From NCBI GenBank assembly GCA_028023455.1, contig JAQFVV010000012.1, positions 11,850,837 to 11,914,836 of the forward strand: DNA of 64,000 nt, in the 5' to 3' direction. Under the pieces are notes generated by a model. That model did not search any database. It was given only the letters and a program-made list of their open reading frames with translations, and was not told where the DNA came from. Shown here in pieces: positions 13,591-24,139 of the stretch. The DNA is from Epiperipatus broadwayi. Lineage: Eukaryota; Onychophora; Udeonychophora; Euonychophora; Peripatidae. The position numbers and the translations under genes were made by a program. Position 1 is the first letter of the stretch. Every line of letters starts with the position of its first letter.

Positions 13591-13850
13591 ACATTCAATG
13601 TTTAACGTTTTGCTGCATCTTCTCCTTAAGATGGGACCTCAGGAAAGTCCACCCCATCTTACCTTCTTTCAAGGTGCACCCTAGCAAGACCTGATGTATA
13701 ATTCCAGGCAGTTGTGTTAGCCACCCTGATCCTTTTAAAGCAGCATGTCGCTCAGTCCCAGGGTACCAGTGTTGGTCACGAAAACCCTTGATGTAATCTA
13801 TTTGCAGGATGCTCTGTTATTGTAATTTGTCAGTGCTGTAGCATGTCAGT
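13591..13850. other. Isolated GC-rich block with a 9-bp stem
   Basis: The block is clearly richer in G and C than the DNA on either side. It contains TAAGATGGG paired with CCCATCTTA (about 13,627-13,635 and 13,653-13,661). No open frame of note and no second copy in the window. It is probably a fragment of an older repeat; a conserved non-coding element is the alternative. Confidence 0.35.
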
Positions 13851-14477
13851 GATCTTATATAATCAATTCTGAGTCCCATAATTTAATAAATTATTCAGTA
13901 TTAAACTGAAATTTATATCTTTGGTTTTTGGGTTTAATCTCTACTCTGGGTTGAATTATACACTCATACATTATTAAAGTAATAATGTCGCAATAAATAT
14001 TTTGCCTAAAATATTTATTTAAATGTTTAAATACAATATGTAAAAGAAGAGATAGTAAATATTTTGCCTAAGACTAGTGCAGCATTTTTATAATAGTAGC
14101 TACCACTTTCAATTGGAATTGGCAGAATCTTATTTAGGCATCACTTAGTGATTCTTTAAATGTATCTTCATGTTAATAATTAAAGATTAATGAGGAGACA
14201 TGCTAAATCCTCATGTTATAAAGCCTGCATATGTTTCCCACATTAATTTATGTTTTATTTGTTTAATAAATATATGTTAAGTTTATTCTGTTTTCGTGTT
14301 ATTTCTCATTCCTATTTCAATACAATTCAGTCTTAGCTAATTATATATATGTGATATAACCATCTATGCATTGATTATAATTTCTGAATGTTATCTTTAA
14401 TTTCATGCAGGTAGCAATTAAATTAGTTAATATATATATTTAGATTTCAGAGTCTCATGTTTTTCCCTGCCCTATGC

Positions 14478-14910
14478 CGGTCGTGTTTACTAATTTTAAT
14501 GATTACTTATAACCCCATTTAGCTTTGAGCACTATTATACTATTACTTATGTAATGCATTGGGTACAATTTAAAAATTATAATTGCAGTATGAATGTTAT
14601 AATTGACTATTTATTAGTCTGCATTTAGAATAGGTTGAATTTATTTAAGAATGTTTATTTAAACTTTTTTGTATCAATAATTTTACCCTCTGTGGTCAAA
14701 CTGTAATCTTTACTGTTTATATAAATATATTGGACCATAATAAAAGTGGGATTCCATTTTTATTGTTAAAAGGAGTTTGCCTAGACAACAGATTGAAAAT
14801 GTTGATTGTTATTGATATTGGAATTGGATGTTGGTGGATTTTAATGATTAATTATAAACCCATCTAGCTTTGAACATTATTACACATTATTTAAGTAATA
14901 TATTACTTTT
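14478..14910 (+). repeat. Two direct copies of a dispersed repeat (third copy at 52.1 kb)
   Basis: The block TTTTAATGATTAMTTATAA followed by CCCATYTAGCTTTGARCA occurs at about 14,495-14,565 and again at about 14,838-14,905. A related version (TTTATAAAACCATCTAGCTTTGAG) lies at about 52,128-52,154. Spacing of the two local copies is roughly 345 bp. Family unknown and non-coding. Confidence 0.5.
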
Positions 14911-15169
14911 ACCCATTTTTTTTATTCTTTTAATAAGTTTGACATTTGATAAATATCTTTTAGTAAAAATTGTCTTAGATGATTTTCATAGTGTTTGAAG
15001 TTAATAAATAAAGCAGGGACTAGCAAACTAATATTCTAAGTTGAGCTTTGTCCCTATTAAATTTTTGATTCATTCTTTTAATATTAGAATATCATCTTAA
15101 TATCTTTTCATTGAAAACTATTAAACCATTTTTTTTTCATTTCATCTTCTGATTTGTCTTTTTCTCAAT

Positions 15170-15510
15170 CTTGTTTTCTCATAGATCTCTAACATTTTTT
15201 TTTGCTATATCTGTTTTTTAGGGCAATCTACATCAGGATATTATATATAACCATTTCTTTGTCAGTATATTTTTGCTCCATAAATATAAGTTGAACATTT
15301 TCATTGCCTGTCCAGATCTCTCTATTTGAGGTTGCATCTTTTTCAGTGATTGTTCCTAGATATTAGAAACTATCCAGTTTTATACTTTTTATTACCAATG
15401 GTCAATACATCTTTTTCTTTTGATTTCAAGTTTTGATTTTGCAAAATTAATATTTAGTTTTGTTTTCATGTCCTGTGCAATAATCATCTCAAATAATAAA
15501 TTATTATTAC
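15170..15510 (-). pseudogene. Degraded LINE reverse transcriptase fragment (thumb region)
   Basis: Minus-strand translation gives KLNINFAKSKLEI, resembling the K..IN..KTK motif that follows the RT catalytic site in RTE-like LINEs. It continues, in shifting frames, with YLGTITEKD and a segment like QIERSGQAMKMF..LWSKNILTK, typical of the YLG..I..D and WSSKN..L.TK blocks. Several stops and frameshifts interrupt it. It shows no clear nucleotide match to the 2.2 and 44-kb RTE copies, so it is probably a different RTE-like family. Confidence 0.5.
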
Positions 15511-16620
15511 ATAATCTTATGTCCACTTTTTCATATTTCTTTGTTCATTTTCAAAATCATATCAATTTAAATTTGGAACAGAGTTGGCTATATACATCAT
15601 ATATGCAATAGATCTTTTCTATCACAATAATACTAATTTTTAATTAAAATTATACATAATTTTATTTATATTTACAAAGTAAATTGTAAATAGCCAACTA
15701 AAGTCCCAATTAGTATTATATTATTTTGTTTAATTCATATTTCTTTTACTTTTAGTGTTTATTTTGATGCTCACTATGATTTCACATTTTTACAAAAAGT
15801 TTAAACTGGAATGTTCTAATATTTATGTGTGGGTGTATTCATGGTTATTCAACTTCCATGTGTCACCAATCAGTATTATACTGTTATAGCATCTTAGAAA
15901 ACAAATTACATTTCCTCTCTACTGTAAAAGAAAACAAATCTGGTGAAAATAATTTATAAAAGATAGTTAAGCCATTATCTCTGCTTAGGCAGAGTCAGGT
16001 TGATCAATTTTGGTCCTTGCAAGCTTTAAAAAAAGTGCATTTAAAATTATTGAAAAGGCTTGTTATGAGCAAAGCAATAAATGTAATAGAAATAACATAT
16101 ATTAAATAAAAATAAATTCATTTAGTAAATATATTATTTTCAACGTAATTCCTCATTTTAATATCTATTTCATTTCAGCATCCATGGTAGGTGTCATACT
16201 GTTTTACTTATGGAACCAGCCCTGGCACTACTGTAGTTGAAAATACAAATCAAGTTTTATTACAATATTTCTATATCAATGACATACCTTCTATGTGAAC
16301 AAATTAGTGTGAATTTTTCATATATATTTCTGTAAAAAATTTAAAAAATTGCTTTAAATAATTTATATATAAATGTGTTTGTTATTTTTAAATTATAAAT
16401 TATATTGTGCAAATTATTAATGTGGAACTAATTTAAAATTGTATTGTTGTAAAAAAGATTTACCTGAAAAAAATACTTTTTTTTATATTATTGCTATTCC
16501 AAATGAGAAAAAATAAAATATTTAATATTTTAGTCTTGAGTTTATGCTAGAATATAAATAAATTATTTATATCATTTTTTATATGAAAAATGTATCAATT
16601 TTAAATATTTAATTTGTTAA
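15511..16620. other. AT-rich non-coding DNA
   Basis: Nothing recognised; short A/T tracts only. Confidence 0.4.
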
Positions 16621-16790
16621 TATATTATACTTTAAACCACTAAATATCACATGATCACCATTTCTTATGCTTGCTCAAACTGTTATTAAAACAGGCAAAA
16701 CTCTCCATTTCTGGCATCCATTGATTACTCTGGCTTGCACTGAGTGGCACTAGTGTATGAAGATTTTTGCCTCTTTTTATATTATACTTT
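16621..16790 (+). mobile_element. Ribozyme-family short derivative with 13-bp TSD
   Basis: TATATTATACTTT occurs at 16,621-16,633 and at 16,778-16,790, flanking a 144-bp element. The element has the family leader ATCACATGATCACCATTTC, then ATGCTTGC..TGTTATTAAAACAGGCAAAACTCTCC, then the 3' block CATCCATTGATTACTCTGG..GAGTGGCACTAG..TTTTGCCT. Its two ends form an imperfect hairpin around the ATTGATTACTCT loop. No ribozyme core. It is the same short form as the 4.55-kb copy, but the arms have diverged. Confidence 0.75.
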
Positions 16791-17052
16791 TAAAAAAAAG
16801 GATATGCATGAGATTACATTATTATTACCATTTTTACACAGTCAAAAGTAAGACATTTTTATTAAAAGTAAAGAAGAAAGTACATAAATGTAAATAAGAT
16901 AGAATATATGTCAACAGAAATAATAATGATAAAGTACTAATTCACATCATTCAGATTTATGAGCTTTTTTTTATAATCAGACTTTATCATACTTTTATGA
17001 TTAAATTGTTAATAGTCATACAACTAATGCATATTTATGTTAACATTAATCT

Positions 17053-17401
17053 AAAAATAAGGTGCTGGTGGAATTGCTGGGTAGTGCTGTTTAGCAGACG
17101 ATGTAAACTGGATTGGTTTACCTATGGCTAACAGCGCCACCTAGCGGGCAATAGTGCTGGCTGCTACTTGGCATAATGTTCCTGTGCGTATGCATGGTGA
17201 ACAGCGCCATCTAGTGGCTGGAATTTGTCGTCTGCTTTTGGCCACTTGGCATACTGTTCCTGCGCATACGCATGGTGAACAGCGCCATCTAATGGCTGAA
17301 ACTTGCGTCATCTGCTTCTGGCCCCCTACTCTGAATATTTCTGCAATTTTTGCAGAAATGACGTCTCTAGCAGTGAGTAATTCCACCAGTACCAAAAATA
17401 A
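17053..17401. mobile_element. Non-autonomous DNA transposon with 8-bp TSD and internal minisatellite
   Basis: AAAAATAA at 17,053-17,060 is repeated exactly at 17,394-17,401, an 8-bp target duplication. The 333-bp element (17,061-17,393) has terminal inverted repeats GGTGCTGGTGGAATTGCT and GGTACTGGTGGAATTACT (right end reverse-complemented). Inside are three copies of a CAGCGCCAYCTARYGGC motif; two belong to a unit of about 75 bp (TTGGCATAMTGTTCCTGYGC..). The interior is much richer in GC than the flanks. An 8-bp TSD fits hAT, and also Merlin- or P-like groups; GG-starting ends are not the usual hAT form, so the superfamily is open. Both strands give overlapping open frames of about 85 codons, which are artefacts of the repeat. 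Confidence 0.7.
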
Positions 17402-17711
17402 TTACATTTCCATCTAGTATTCAAAAATGGATATCTACCAGTGTTGACTATGGAGTTGATATCTGAAAAAAATCTGAGTTTCATTGGCATTGCCTTAGTT
17501 ACCTCTAGGTATAAAATCTACATTAAGGGATGGCAAGCCAATACACCAAATACTACACCATACACTTCTTCAATAAAAATAAGTTTTTAAAATTGATAAT
17601 GATGTCATAGACATGTTTTGGAACATTCAATAGGAACAAAGTATTCAAAAGTCAAAAGATTGTTTGTAGATTGGGTTTAAAGGCTAGAAAATATTTTAAC
17701 ATTAAAAATAA

Positions 17712-19005
17712 ATATTATTATATTTTAAGGTAGGACACGGCTGCCTGATGGTGTTGTTTATGTGTCAAAACCCATAAAAATGTCGTTTCTGTGGCTGGCC
17801 TTATGGTTAATACAACATTTATATTGTATTAACCCATGATATTGCATAAACTATTTACGTGTAATAATTCTATTCATAGCTGATTATTGTATCACTTGAG
17901 AGTGTTTTAATTTCAAGTCAGTATAATTTTTCAAATCTCCATAATAAAGTAATGTCATTTATATTTAAATAATGTTGTTAATTACTAATAATTGTTATAT
18001 GGTCCCCACCCTTCCCTAAAAAAATGTTAATATGTAATAAATTGGCAAAGGGTATGTTACAACATGCTTTGACAAAGCTCATGTGCTAAGTCACATAAGA
18101 AAATATACGAGACCAATAAAAGGTCTGAGAAAAACATGCAATTTTTCAACTTTTCAGAATTGCCGAGTACAGAAAGTGAGGGAGACTGTGTTCTTTTTTC
18201 AGGCACATAATGTCCTCTCAAATACCAGACTGTTTTTATTACAGCAATAAAATAATAAATAAGTTGAAAAGTCCAAAGTTTGTGTTCTTTTTTTTTTTTT
18301 ATTTTATTCGAAATTGACAAGTATTTGGATTATCTTTTTTCAACAGGGTTAAAATAAATCACTATTTTTGTTGACTTTTTGTTAATAATAACAAAGTATG
18401 AAAGCCCCCCAAAAAGCAGTTTATTGTAGAAGGGGGGGGAAGGTAATTCAAACAAAATATAAATAAAAGTAAAAAGTGAGAAAAAGTTGTTGAAAAAAAA
18501 AGAAATTATTGACTTCTTGTTACAATTATTGATCCAAGGGTGGGAGTTTCAAAGCAATTTTTGAACCCCCAACAACACAAAAGTTACTTTTGATTTAATA
18601 ATAATAAGAAAACCAATTTAGTCAACCAAAAACAAAAAAAAAAAGGTATAACAAAGTCGAAACAAATCTCAAATAATTGTACCATTATATTTTTTCAGTG
18701 GGGTTAAAACAAGTTTGTTCGTTGTGAAACAGTCCAAAGTTTAAAATTCAGAAAAATAAACACAAAATTAAATTGCCAAAATTTGTTGAATAAAGAAAAA
18801 TGTCAGGTTAAAAAAAAAAAAAATGAATATAAAAATTTGCTTAATAAAAAAGAAATCATGTTATAAATGAAATAAAAATTTGTTTAATCAAAAAAAAATC
18901 ATGTAATATAAAGAAAAGGTGCGGCGGCCCTGTAACGTTACATTTGATTGATTTTTTATAGCATCAACACCCCAAGTGGCCATTCCCGGATTTCAGATGA
19001 TTACC
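17712..19005. repeat. Inverted pair of a dispersed repeat bounding a homopolymer-rich segment
   Basis: The left end (about 17,712-17,800, with GGACACGGCTGCCTGATGG) is the inverted, diverged counterpart of the right end (about 18,903-19,005, with CCAAGTGGCCATTCCCGG). A third copy lies at 25,489-25,590. The 1.1-kb interior is full of A and T homopolymers, a C6 and a G8 run, two direct copies of TTTTTTCARYRGGGTTAAAA (near 18,336 and 18,690), and two tandem units of about 50 bp with AAAAATTTGYTTAAT at 18,820-18,900. It could be one foldback element or two independent insertions. Confidence 0.4.
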
Positions 19006-19498
19006 CATTTTAATCTATGATATTTAAAAAATAAAATTTAAATAATATTAGAAATATGATTAAAAATATTGATGATTTTGATATTTTAAGAACACTATAG
19101 ATCAAACTTTATCTTGGAATATAAATGCCCATGTGTAGTTTTTTTCGGCATACTGAGAGATGATTTATTTGTTAAAAATTAAACCATTTTAAATTTTCAT
19201 AAGCATTAAAAAAAGCAAAAAACAACGAATAGTCAGTAAAAAATGATGATTAACTTTATTTATTTAACATATAGTAAAGGTTTTATGAAACACATATTCA
19301 TAATCATGAACAAAATTCCTATAGAAATTAACAAGGCAGTTAATTCATTTGCAGCTTCATTGAATTCATTAATGCTATCATTGCTTTCATAAATTGCTTG
19401 TTTTAATATATATACACAATTATTAATTATGTTAGTAATACACATTTTTAGATACTACTAAAAGTGCTACACTACTGTATATTCATTTATGAATCAGA

Positions 19499-19604
19499 TA
19501 AGTAATATTTACTAAGGCAATAAACCTTTAAGCATGTGCGCTTGAAAATGCGAAGGTAGAAGTGCACATGCTTAAAGGTTTATTGCCTTAGTAAATATTA
19601 CTTA
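19499..19604. repeat. Perfect 41-bp inverted repeat (hairpin)
   Basis: Positions 19,499-19,539 and 19,564-19,604 are perfect reverse complements (left arm starts TAAGTAATATTTACTAAGGC and ends AAGCATGTGC), with a 24-nt loop. No mismatch in 41 bp in such an AT-rich, decayed neighbourhood suggests recent origin or active correction. No second copy in the window, no tail and no clear target duplication. Confidence 0.85.
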
Positions 19605-20191
19605 CATAATCAATGTGTGGTAAAATAAATTTATAATTAGAATCAGATAAGATAAACAATTTTAATTGTAAATTTATTAGTGAAACTTTGATAATGTCTT
19701 GGAAGATCAAATCCAATTGGCTACATTATAAACCTGGAAAAAAATACTTTGGAATTTGCTAGCAATCCATCTTTATTAGATACAACTTTTTATAACTTTA
19801 TTTTTTTTCCATTTAAACTCCACTTGATGTGAACATTAATTAATGAAACTAATTTGGGATTATAATAATTTTAATGTATTTAAAAACTTTTTATGTGTTA
19901 TTGATCTGGCTTTTATTTTTGGTTGAGAGAATAGCTCTAAGTGTGCAGATAACACTTTTAAAGAAAAGTTTGGATAAACATTTTTTTCTGAACAGATGCA
20001 CAATAATTAGCAGAATACATGGTTACTGAGAAATATTTCAATATCATCTCCCAGATACTGACAATCCAAGAATGTAGACAGCAATAATACTTTTAATATA
20101 ATTTTTCTATTTTAAAAAAAGGAAAACTAAGCTAAAACATGATCTAGGATCATATTAAAATTGATTTTAGGGCATGGTTTAAAAATAATGG

Positions 20192-20691
20192 CTTAACATT
20201 TTCTAAATATTTGAAAACCAGGCACTCTTCACAAACCTGGGAGCTTAATTGTAAGTATAGGGGATTTGAACTCAGATTTTCAAGCACTCTTCAACTATCC
20301 ACACCATCTCATACAACTAGTACACATGACCACACACATGTAGAAAAGATAAATAATCACAAATATATGTATTTTGTGCTAAACCAGCACTCATCAGTTG
20401 GTCCAGATTATCATCTACCACACACATATATAAAATCAGTGCTCAGTTTATATTAAGATAGCAAATCTTCATACTTTAATGGACAGTCTTTAATCTACTC
20501 CAACCTCCAACCCCTCAGCCATCCATATCAGCCATCCCTATCATTATCATATTTTCAATATGTATATTGATGATTATTTATCTTTTCTACATGTGTGTGG
20601 TCACGTGTATTGGTTGTATGAGATGGTGTGGATAGTTGAAAGGTGCTTGAAAATCTGAGTTTCAAATCCCCTATACTTAACATTTTTTAAA
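20192..20691 (-). mobile_element. Foldback element with tRNA-like ends and a hammerhead-like core
   Basis: Likely target duplication: CTTAACATTTTCTAAA at 20,192-20,207 and CTTAACATTTTTTAAA at 20,676-20,691 (15 of 16). The arms (about 20,250-20,360 and 20,567-20,675) are inverted copies of about 110 bp. Each ends in a sequence with a GGATAGTTGA box-A-like motif and a GAGTTYCAAATCCC box-B-like motif, both pointing outward. The centre, read on the minus strand, has CTGATGA, a stem GTGCT/AGCAC and then AAAA. A partial copy is at 1,839-2,085. It is probably a non-autonomous retroelement related to tRNA-derived SINEs. Confidence 0.6.
20363..20432 (-). ncRNA. Hammerhead-ribozyme-like fold (type III layout, probably inactive)
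   Basis: On the minus strand CUGAUGA (20,391-20,397) is followed by a canonical 5-bp helix II, GUGCU/AGCAC, with a G-C closing pair. Then comes AAAA where GAAA is required, a change expected from CpG decay of CACGAAA. The next bases UACAUAUAU can pair with UAUAUAUGUGU upstream to close a helix III. Helix I is imperfect (UGGU with ACCA plus a bulged A) and the base at the cleavage position would be G. Part of the pairing is in AT/GT simple sequence, so it may be fortuitous. Confidence 0.35.
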
Positions 20692-23600
20692 AATTTTATT
20701 GCATATAATTAAAATTAGTTTTCAGTATGTTTTTTTAAGTAGGTGAAAAATAATTATATTGATTTAAAAATTTTTTTTAATGTATATTATCCATAATGTA
20801 ATATTTAAATTGATTAATTATTCAACTGAATAAGTTTTTGTAATGTTGAAATAAAGACTTTATGAATTTTGTCGTCATAAATATTAAGCCTTAAGTTATA
20901 ACGTCTATAATTTTGGTGCGTCTCAATAAAGCATTCAATAATAATGGTATTTCATCTTTTAATAAATATGCATGAAATGTGTTTGTGAGTATATATGATA
21001 TGTATGTGTGTTTAAAGAAGTATTTTTATTTAATAAGTATTCATAGTTTAAGAAAATGAAGCAATAAGTTTTTGAATAGTGTGGAAGTGGCAAATTATTG
21101 TTTTACCATTACCACTGTACTTTCTACTTATTTTTTTAGTCTTAAAAGCTTGTTCTGATTCATCTGGGATTGGAAATGCAGCTGCTCCTAATTGCTGACA
21201 TATTCCGCAAAATTTTAAAATATATTTTCTAAGATAAATCATTTTCAAAGCATATAAATATATTTTCAAAGCATTTATTTCAAATAAAAGTTGATCTGTT
21301 TAGTTCTTTTATAACTATTTATGAACAGCGTATATATAAAAATTCATATATATAAACACACACACTATGCATAATAAAGAACAGAAATAAGGACATTATA
21401 TTCATGTAAAATGAAATATTTTTTACCTATTTAACATATACATTATGGAGTGTATACATGCAATTACTTGTAAAGTTCATTACTAAAATGTTTTATTTTG
21501 TAATATTGTATTTTAAAAATAAAAGACAACTTGGATTAAAATAAATTTAGTAAGTAAGAGTTATTTTTTAATTTTTATATTATATATTAGACAGTAATTC
21601 TTTTCTCATTTTTTTATAATCACAGTAATGTGCAAAAAAAAAAAGTTAAAGATAACATTAAAACAAGGTTTTTATTTTGGTCACTATTTACTTAATTAAA
21701 AAAAGCATATATATATATAATTTAATGAATATTAAAATGAATTACATTAGTATATATTTCATTTAAAGTGGAAATAAATTATCAAAAATTAATGACATAG
21801 TAAAAATAGGTAAATTTAATGGAATCTTAGTTGCATATACTTTAAAACCTTCACTTGCATATACATTAAAACGTCTAATAAAAAAAAGGCAATTGACCGC
21901 CAAGATTTATTAGTGGAAGAATCCGGATTCATCAATTGGCTCGTCATAACTACTCTTCATCATCTTTGTTTAATATTTATCAGCAATAAATTAAGTTGTA
22001 GTAATTTTAGTTTAATAATTCTCATATTTATTATATATTTTGTTTAATAAAGTATTGTAATGGTTTTCTATTCTTTCTGATAATTTGAATAAACGATTAA
22101 AATATTTGATAGTTTATATATATTCGTTTTTAAAAATGAATTTATATTACTTAGTTCCCACTATTATTGAATATTTAGGAATATTTTCAGCTCTTCTATT
22201 GTTAAAACATCTCTAAATATACATCTATTAAAAAAAATTAAAATTATTTTTAAATACTTCTACTGTAAAACAAATTGTTGAAAATATTGATATAACAATA
22301 TTAATATATTTCTTGCAGATTAAATATTTTTTATTGCTAGTTAAGTTCACAAATTCTGTTTAAAAGTATGGCCTTTTAATTATATGTCAAAATATGAAGT
22401 ATTTTGCTTTCTAAATAATATATAATCAAATGAAAATACTACAATTATATCTATGTTATAATGATCATCTTTCTAGCATTTTTAGTTTCTAGATAGATAA
22501 TTTTTTGAAGTTTTATATAAAATTTTTGAGAAATAGTAGAGCGTTTTGTCATATTTTTCAATTGTAGATTTGATTAATTTTTGAGTAATATTTGAAAAAA
22601 ATTTGGAGCTTTCTTTATAAAATATGAATATTCAAAATTGTAATTTTTAAAAAGAACTTTTAATAAGACCAGTCACATTGCATTTTTTTTTCTTTGCCGT
22701 TATGATATAAATTGCTTGTAATTGGTTGTTAATATAAGAAAAAATATCAGATAATTGATTCATTTATGATTTGTTGTGAATTTTGAAGCTCAAGAATAAT
22801 GGAGTGTGGCTTTAGCTCTTCTACATTCAGTACTTCAATTTCTTATTTGTTTGAAAACAAAAATTATTTTATTAAATCATTTTAAGAATACTGCTTTATT
22901 TAGTTAGTAAATATTAATGTAGTACAAAGAAAAAACAAAATAACCCGATTTGTTACTTCTATTTCTTTATCCATATATGTTGTTGTATGTACACTTGCAT
23001 GTATTTTAATAATATATAACAAATTCCATAAGACTTTGCAGTTATTGCTTTTTGCAAGTACATATTTTTAATAAAAAATAATTGTTGACTTTTTAATTAT
23101 GATTTTAACATTATAGACATTTATATTTTGTTAATTTTTTAATAATAAATTACTATCATTATTGGAATACATCATTTTATAATATCTTTTAATATAATTT
23201 TGTTTGAACAATGTGATAATTTTTTGACATATAATATATAAGCAATTTCTTTTAGCTTTTTATGTCACTCATTATAAAAATTATATTATATTTTTTAATT
23301 TTTCAATTTATGATAAATTAAACAACAATAGTTATGTATTTTGAGAACAATAAGTGGCCAATGCAATGAAGAACATAATTGAGTGGAGCTGTATAAATTT
23401 TATCAATTTCTGAATGGGGTCTTGTAGTGCACTTGAAAACATTTTATAGTCAGTGTTTTGATTGAGATTGATGTTTTGCCAAAACCTATACATACATTTA
23501 AAAACAATATAATATTTATAATTTACAATGTATATAAATTTTTTAATTTTTGATAGTTGATTATTAACATTCTTTATGAAGAAAAAGATATTTCAACAGT

Positions 23601-23884
23601 AATAATATTTAGTCATGTATGATGATGATATATTTGTATACTGTGAGTATGCCTATTTAAATATTCCTCAAATAATAGTGTAAAACATTCAAATCAGTTT
23701 TTTAAATGCATGAGATTTGCAAGGGGCATTTTGCATGAATCAGCTTTCATCAGTTCACTTAAGCCATTCCTTATCAGGAGTTATTACTATTGTTTTTCTA
23801 TTTATCAATGATAATTATTGTGACTCATTATCTTACTAGTATGCAATTATTTAACTGTTGTCTTTAAACAATGATTCTAATAAC
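20692..23884. other. AT-rich non-coding DNA
   Basis: No gene recognised; only short open frames without motifs. (TA)n stretches and homopolymers are common. Confidence 0.4.
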
Positions 23885-24139
23885 AACTAATATTAGTATA
23901 GATAAAATGTGGCTGCTGGAGGGTTGCATTAGATCCTAAGATCTAAGTGCAGTACTCTCAGATCCAAGGCTCCTCACTGCCGAAGGCCACAAGGCAGAAA
24001 CTAATTTGGGGATATTGGATGAGTAGGCACTAGATGGAGATTTTGTGCACTAGCCTTCTGGCAGCATCTATTGATTACTCTGGTTGGCACAGGGTGACAC
24101 TACTGTATGGAGAGTTTTGCCTATTTGTTAACTAATATT
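23885..24139 (+). mobile_element. Ribozyme-family element with 10-bp TSD and decayed hammerhead
   Basis: AACTAATATT is duplicated at 23,885-23,894 and 24,130-24,139. The element starts inside the longer family sequence (AGTATAGATAAAATGTGGCTG), so it looks 5'-truncated, and ends with the family end GGAGAGTTTTGCCT plus seven bases. The hammerhead region spans 23,955-24,023. The core has changed from CTGATGA to CTGCCGA (23,977-23,983) and the cleavage triplet from GTC to ATT, so it should be inactive. GAAAC and the helix I partners (TCCAA with TTGGA, TCCTCA with TGGGGA) are preserved. Confidence 0.75.

Noticed and set aside
17061-17393. Assigning the 8-bp-TSD element firmly to hAT
   Set aside because: Its ends begin GG, unlike the usual hAT CA-type ends; Merlin- or P-like origin cannot be excluded.
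17141-17417. Overlapping open frames of 84-87 codons on both strands
   Set aside because: They coincide with the GC-richer, tandemly repeated interior of the 8-bp-TSD transposon, which has few stop codons by composition; no protein motif.
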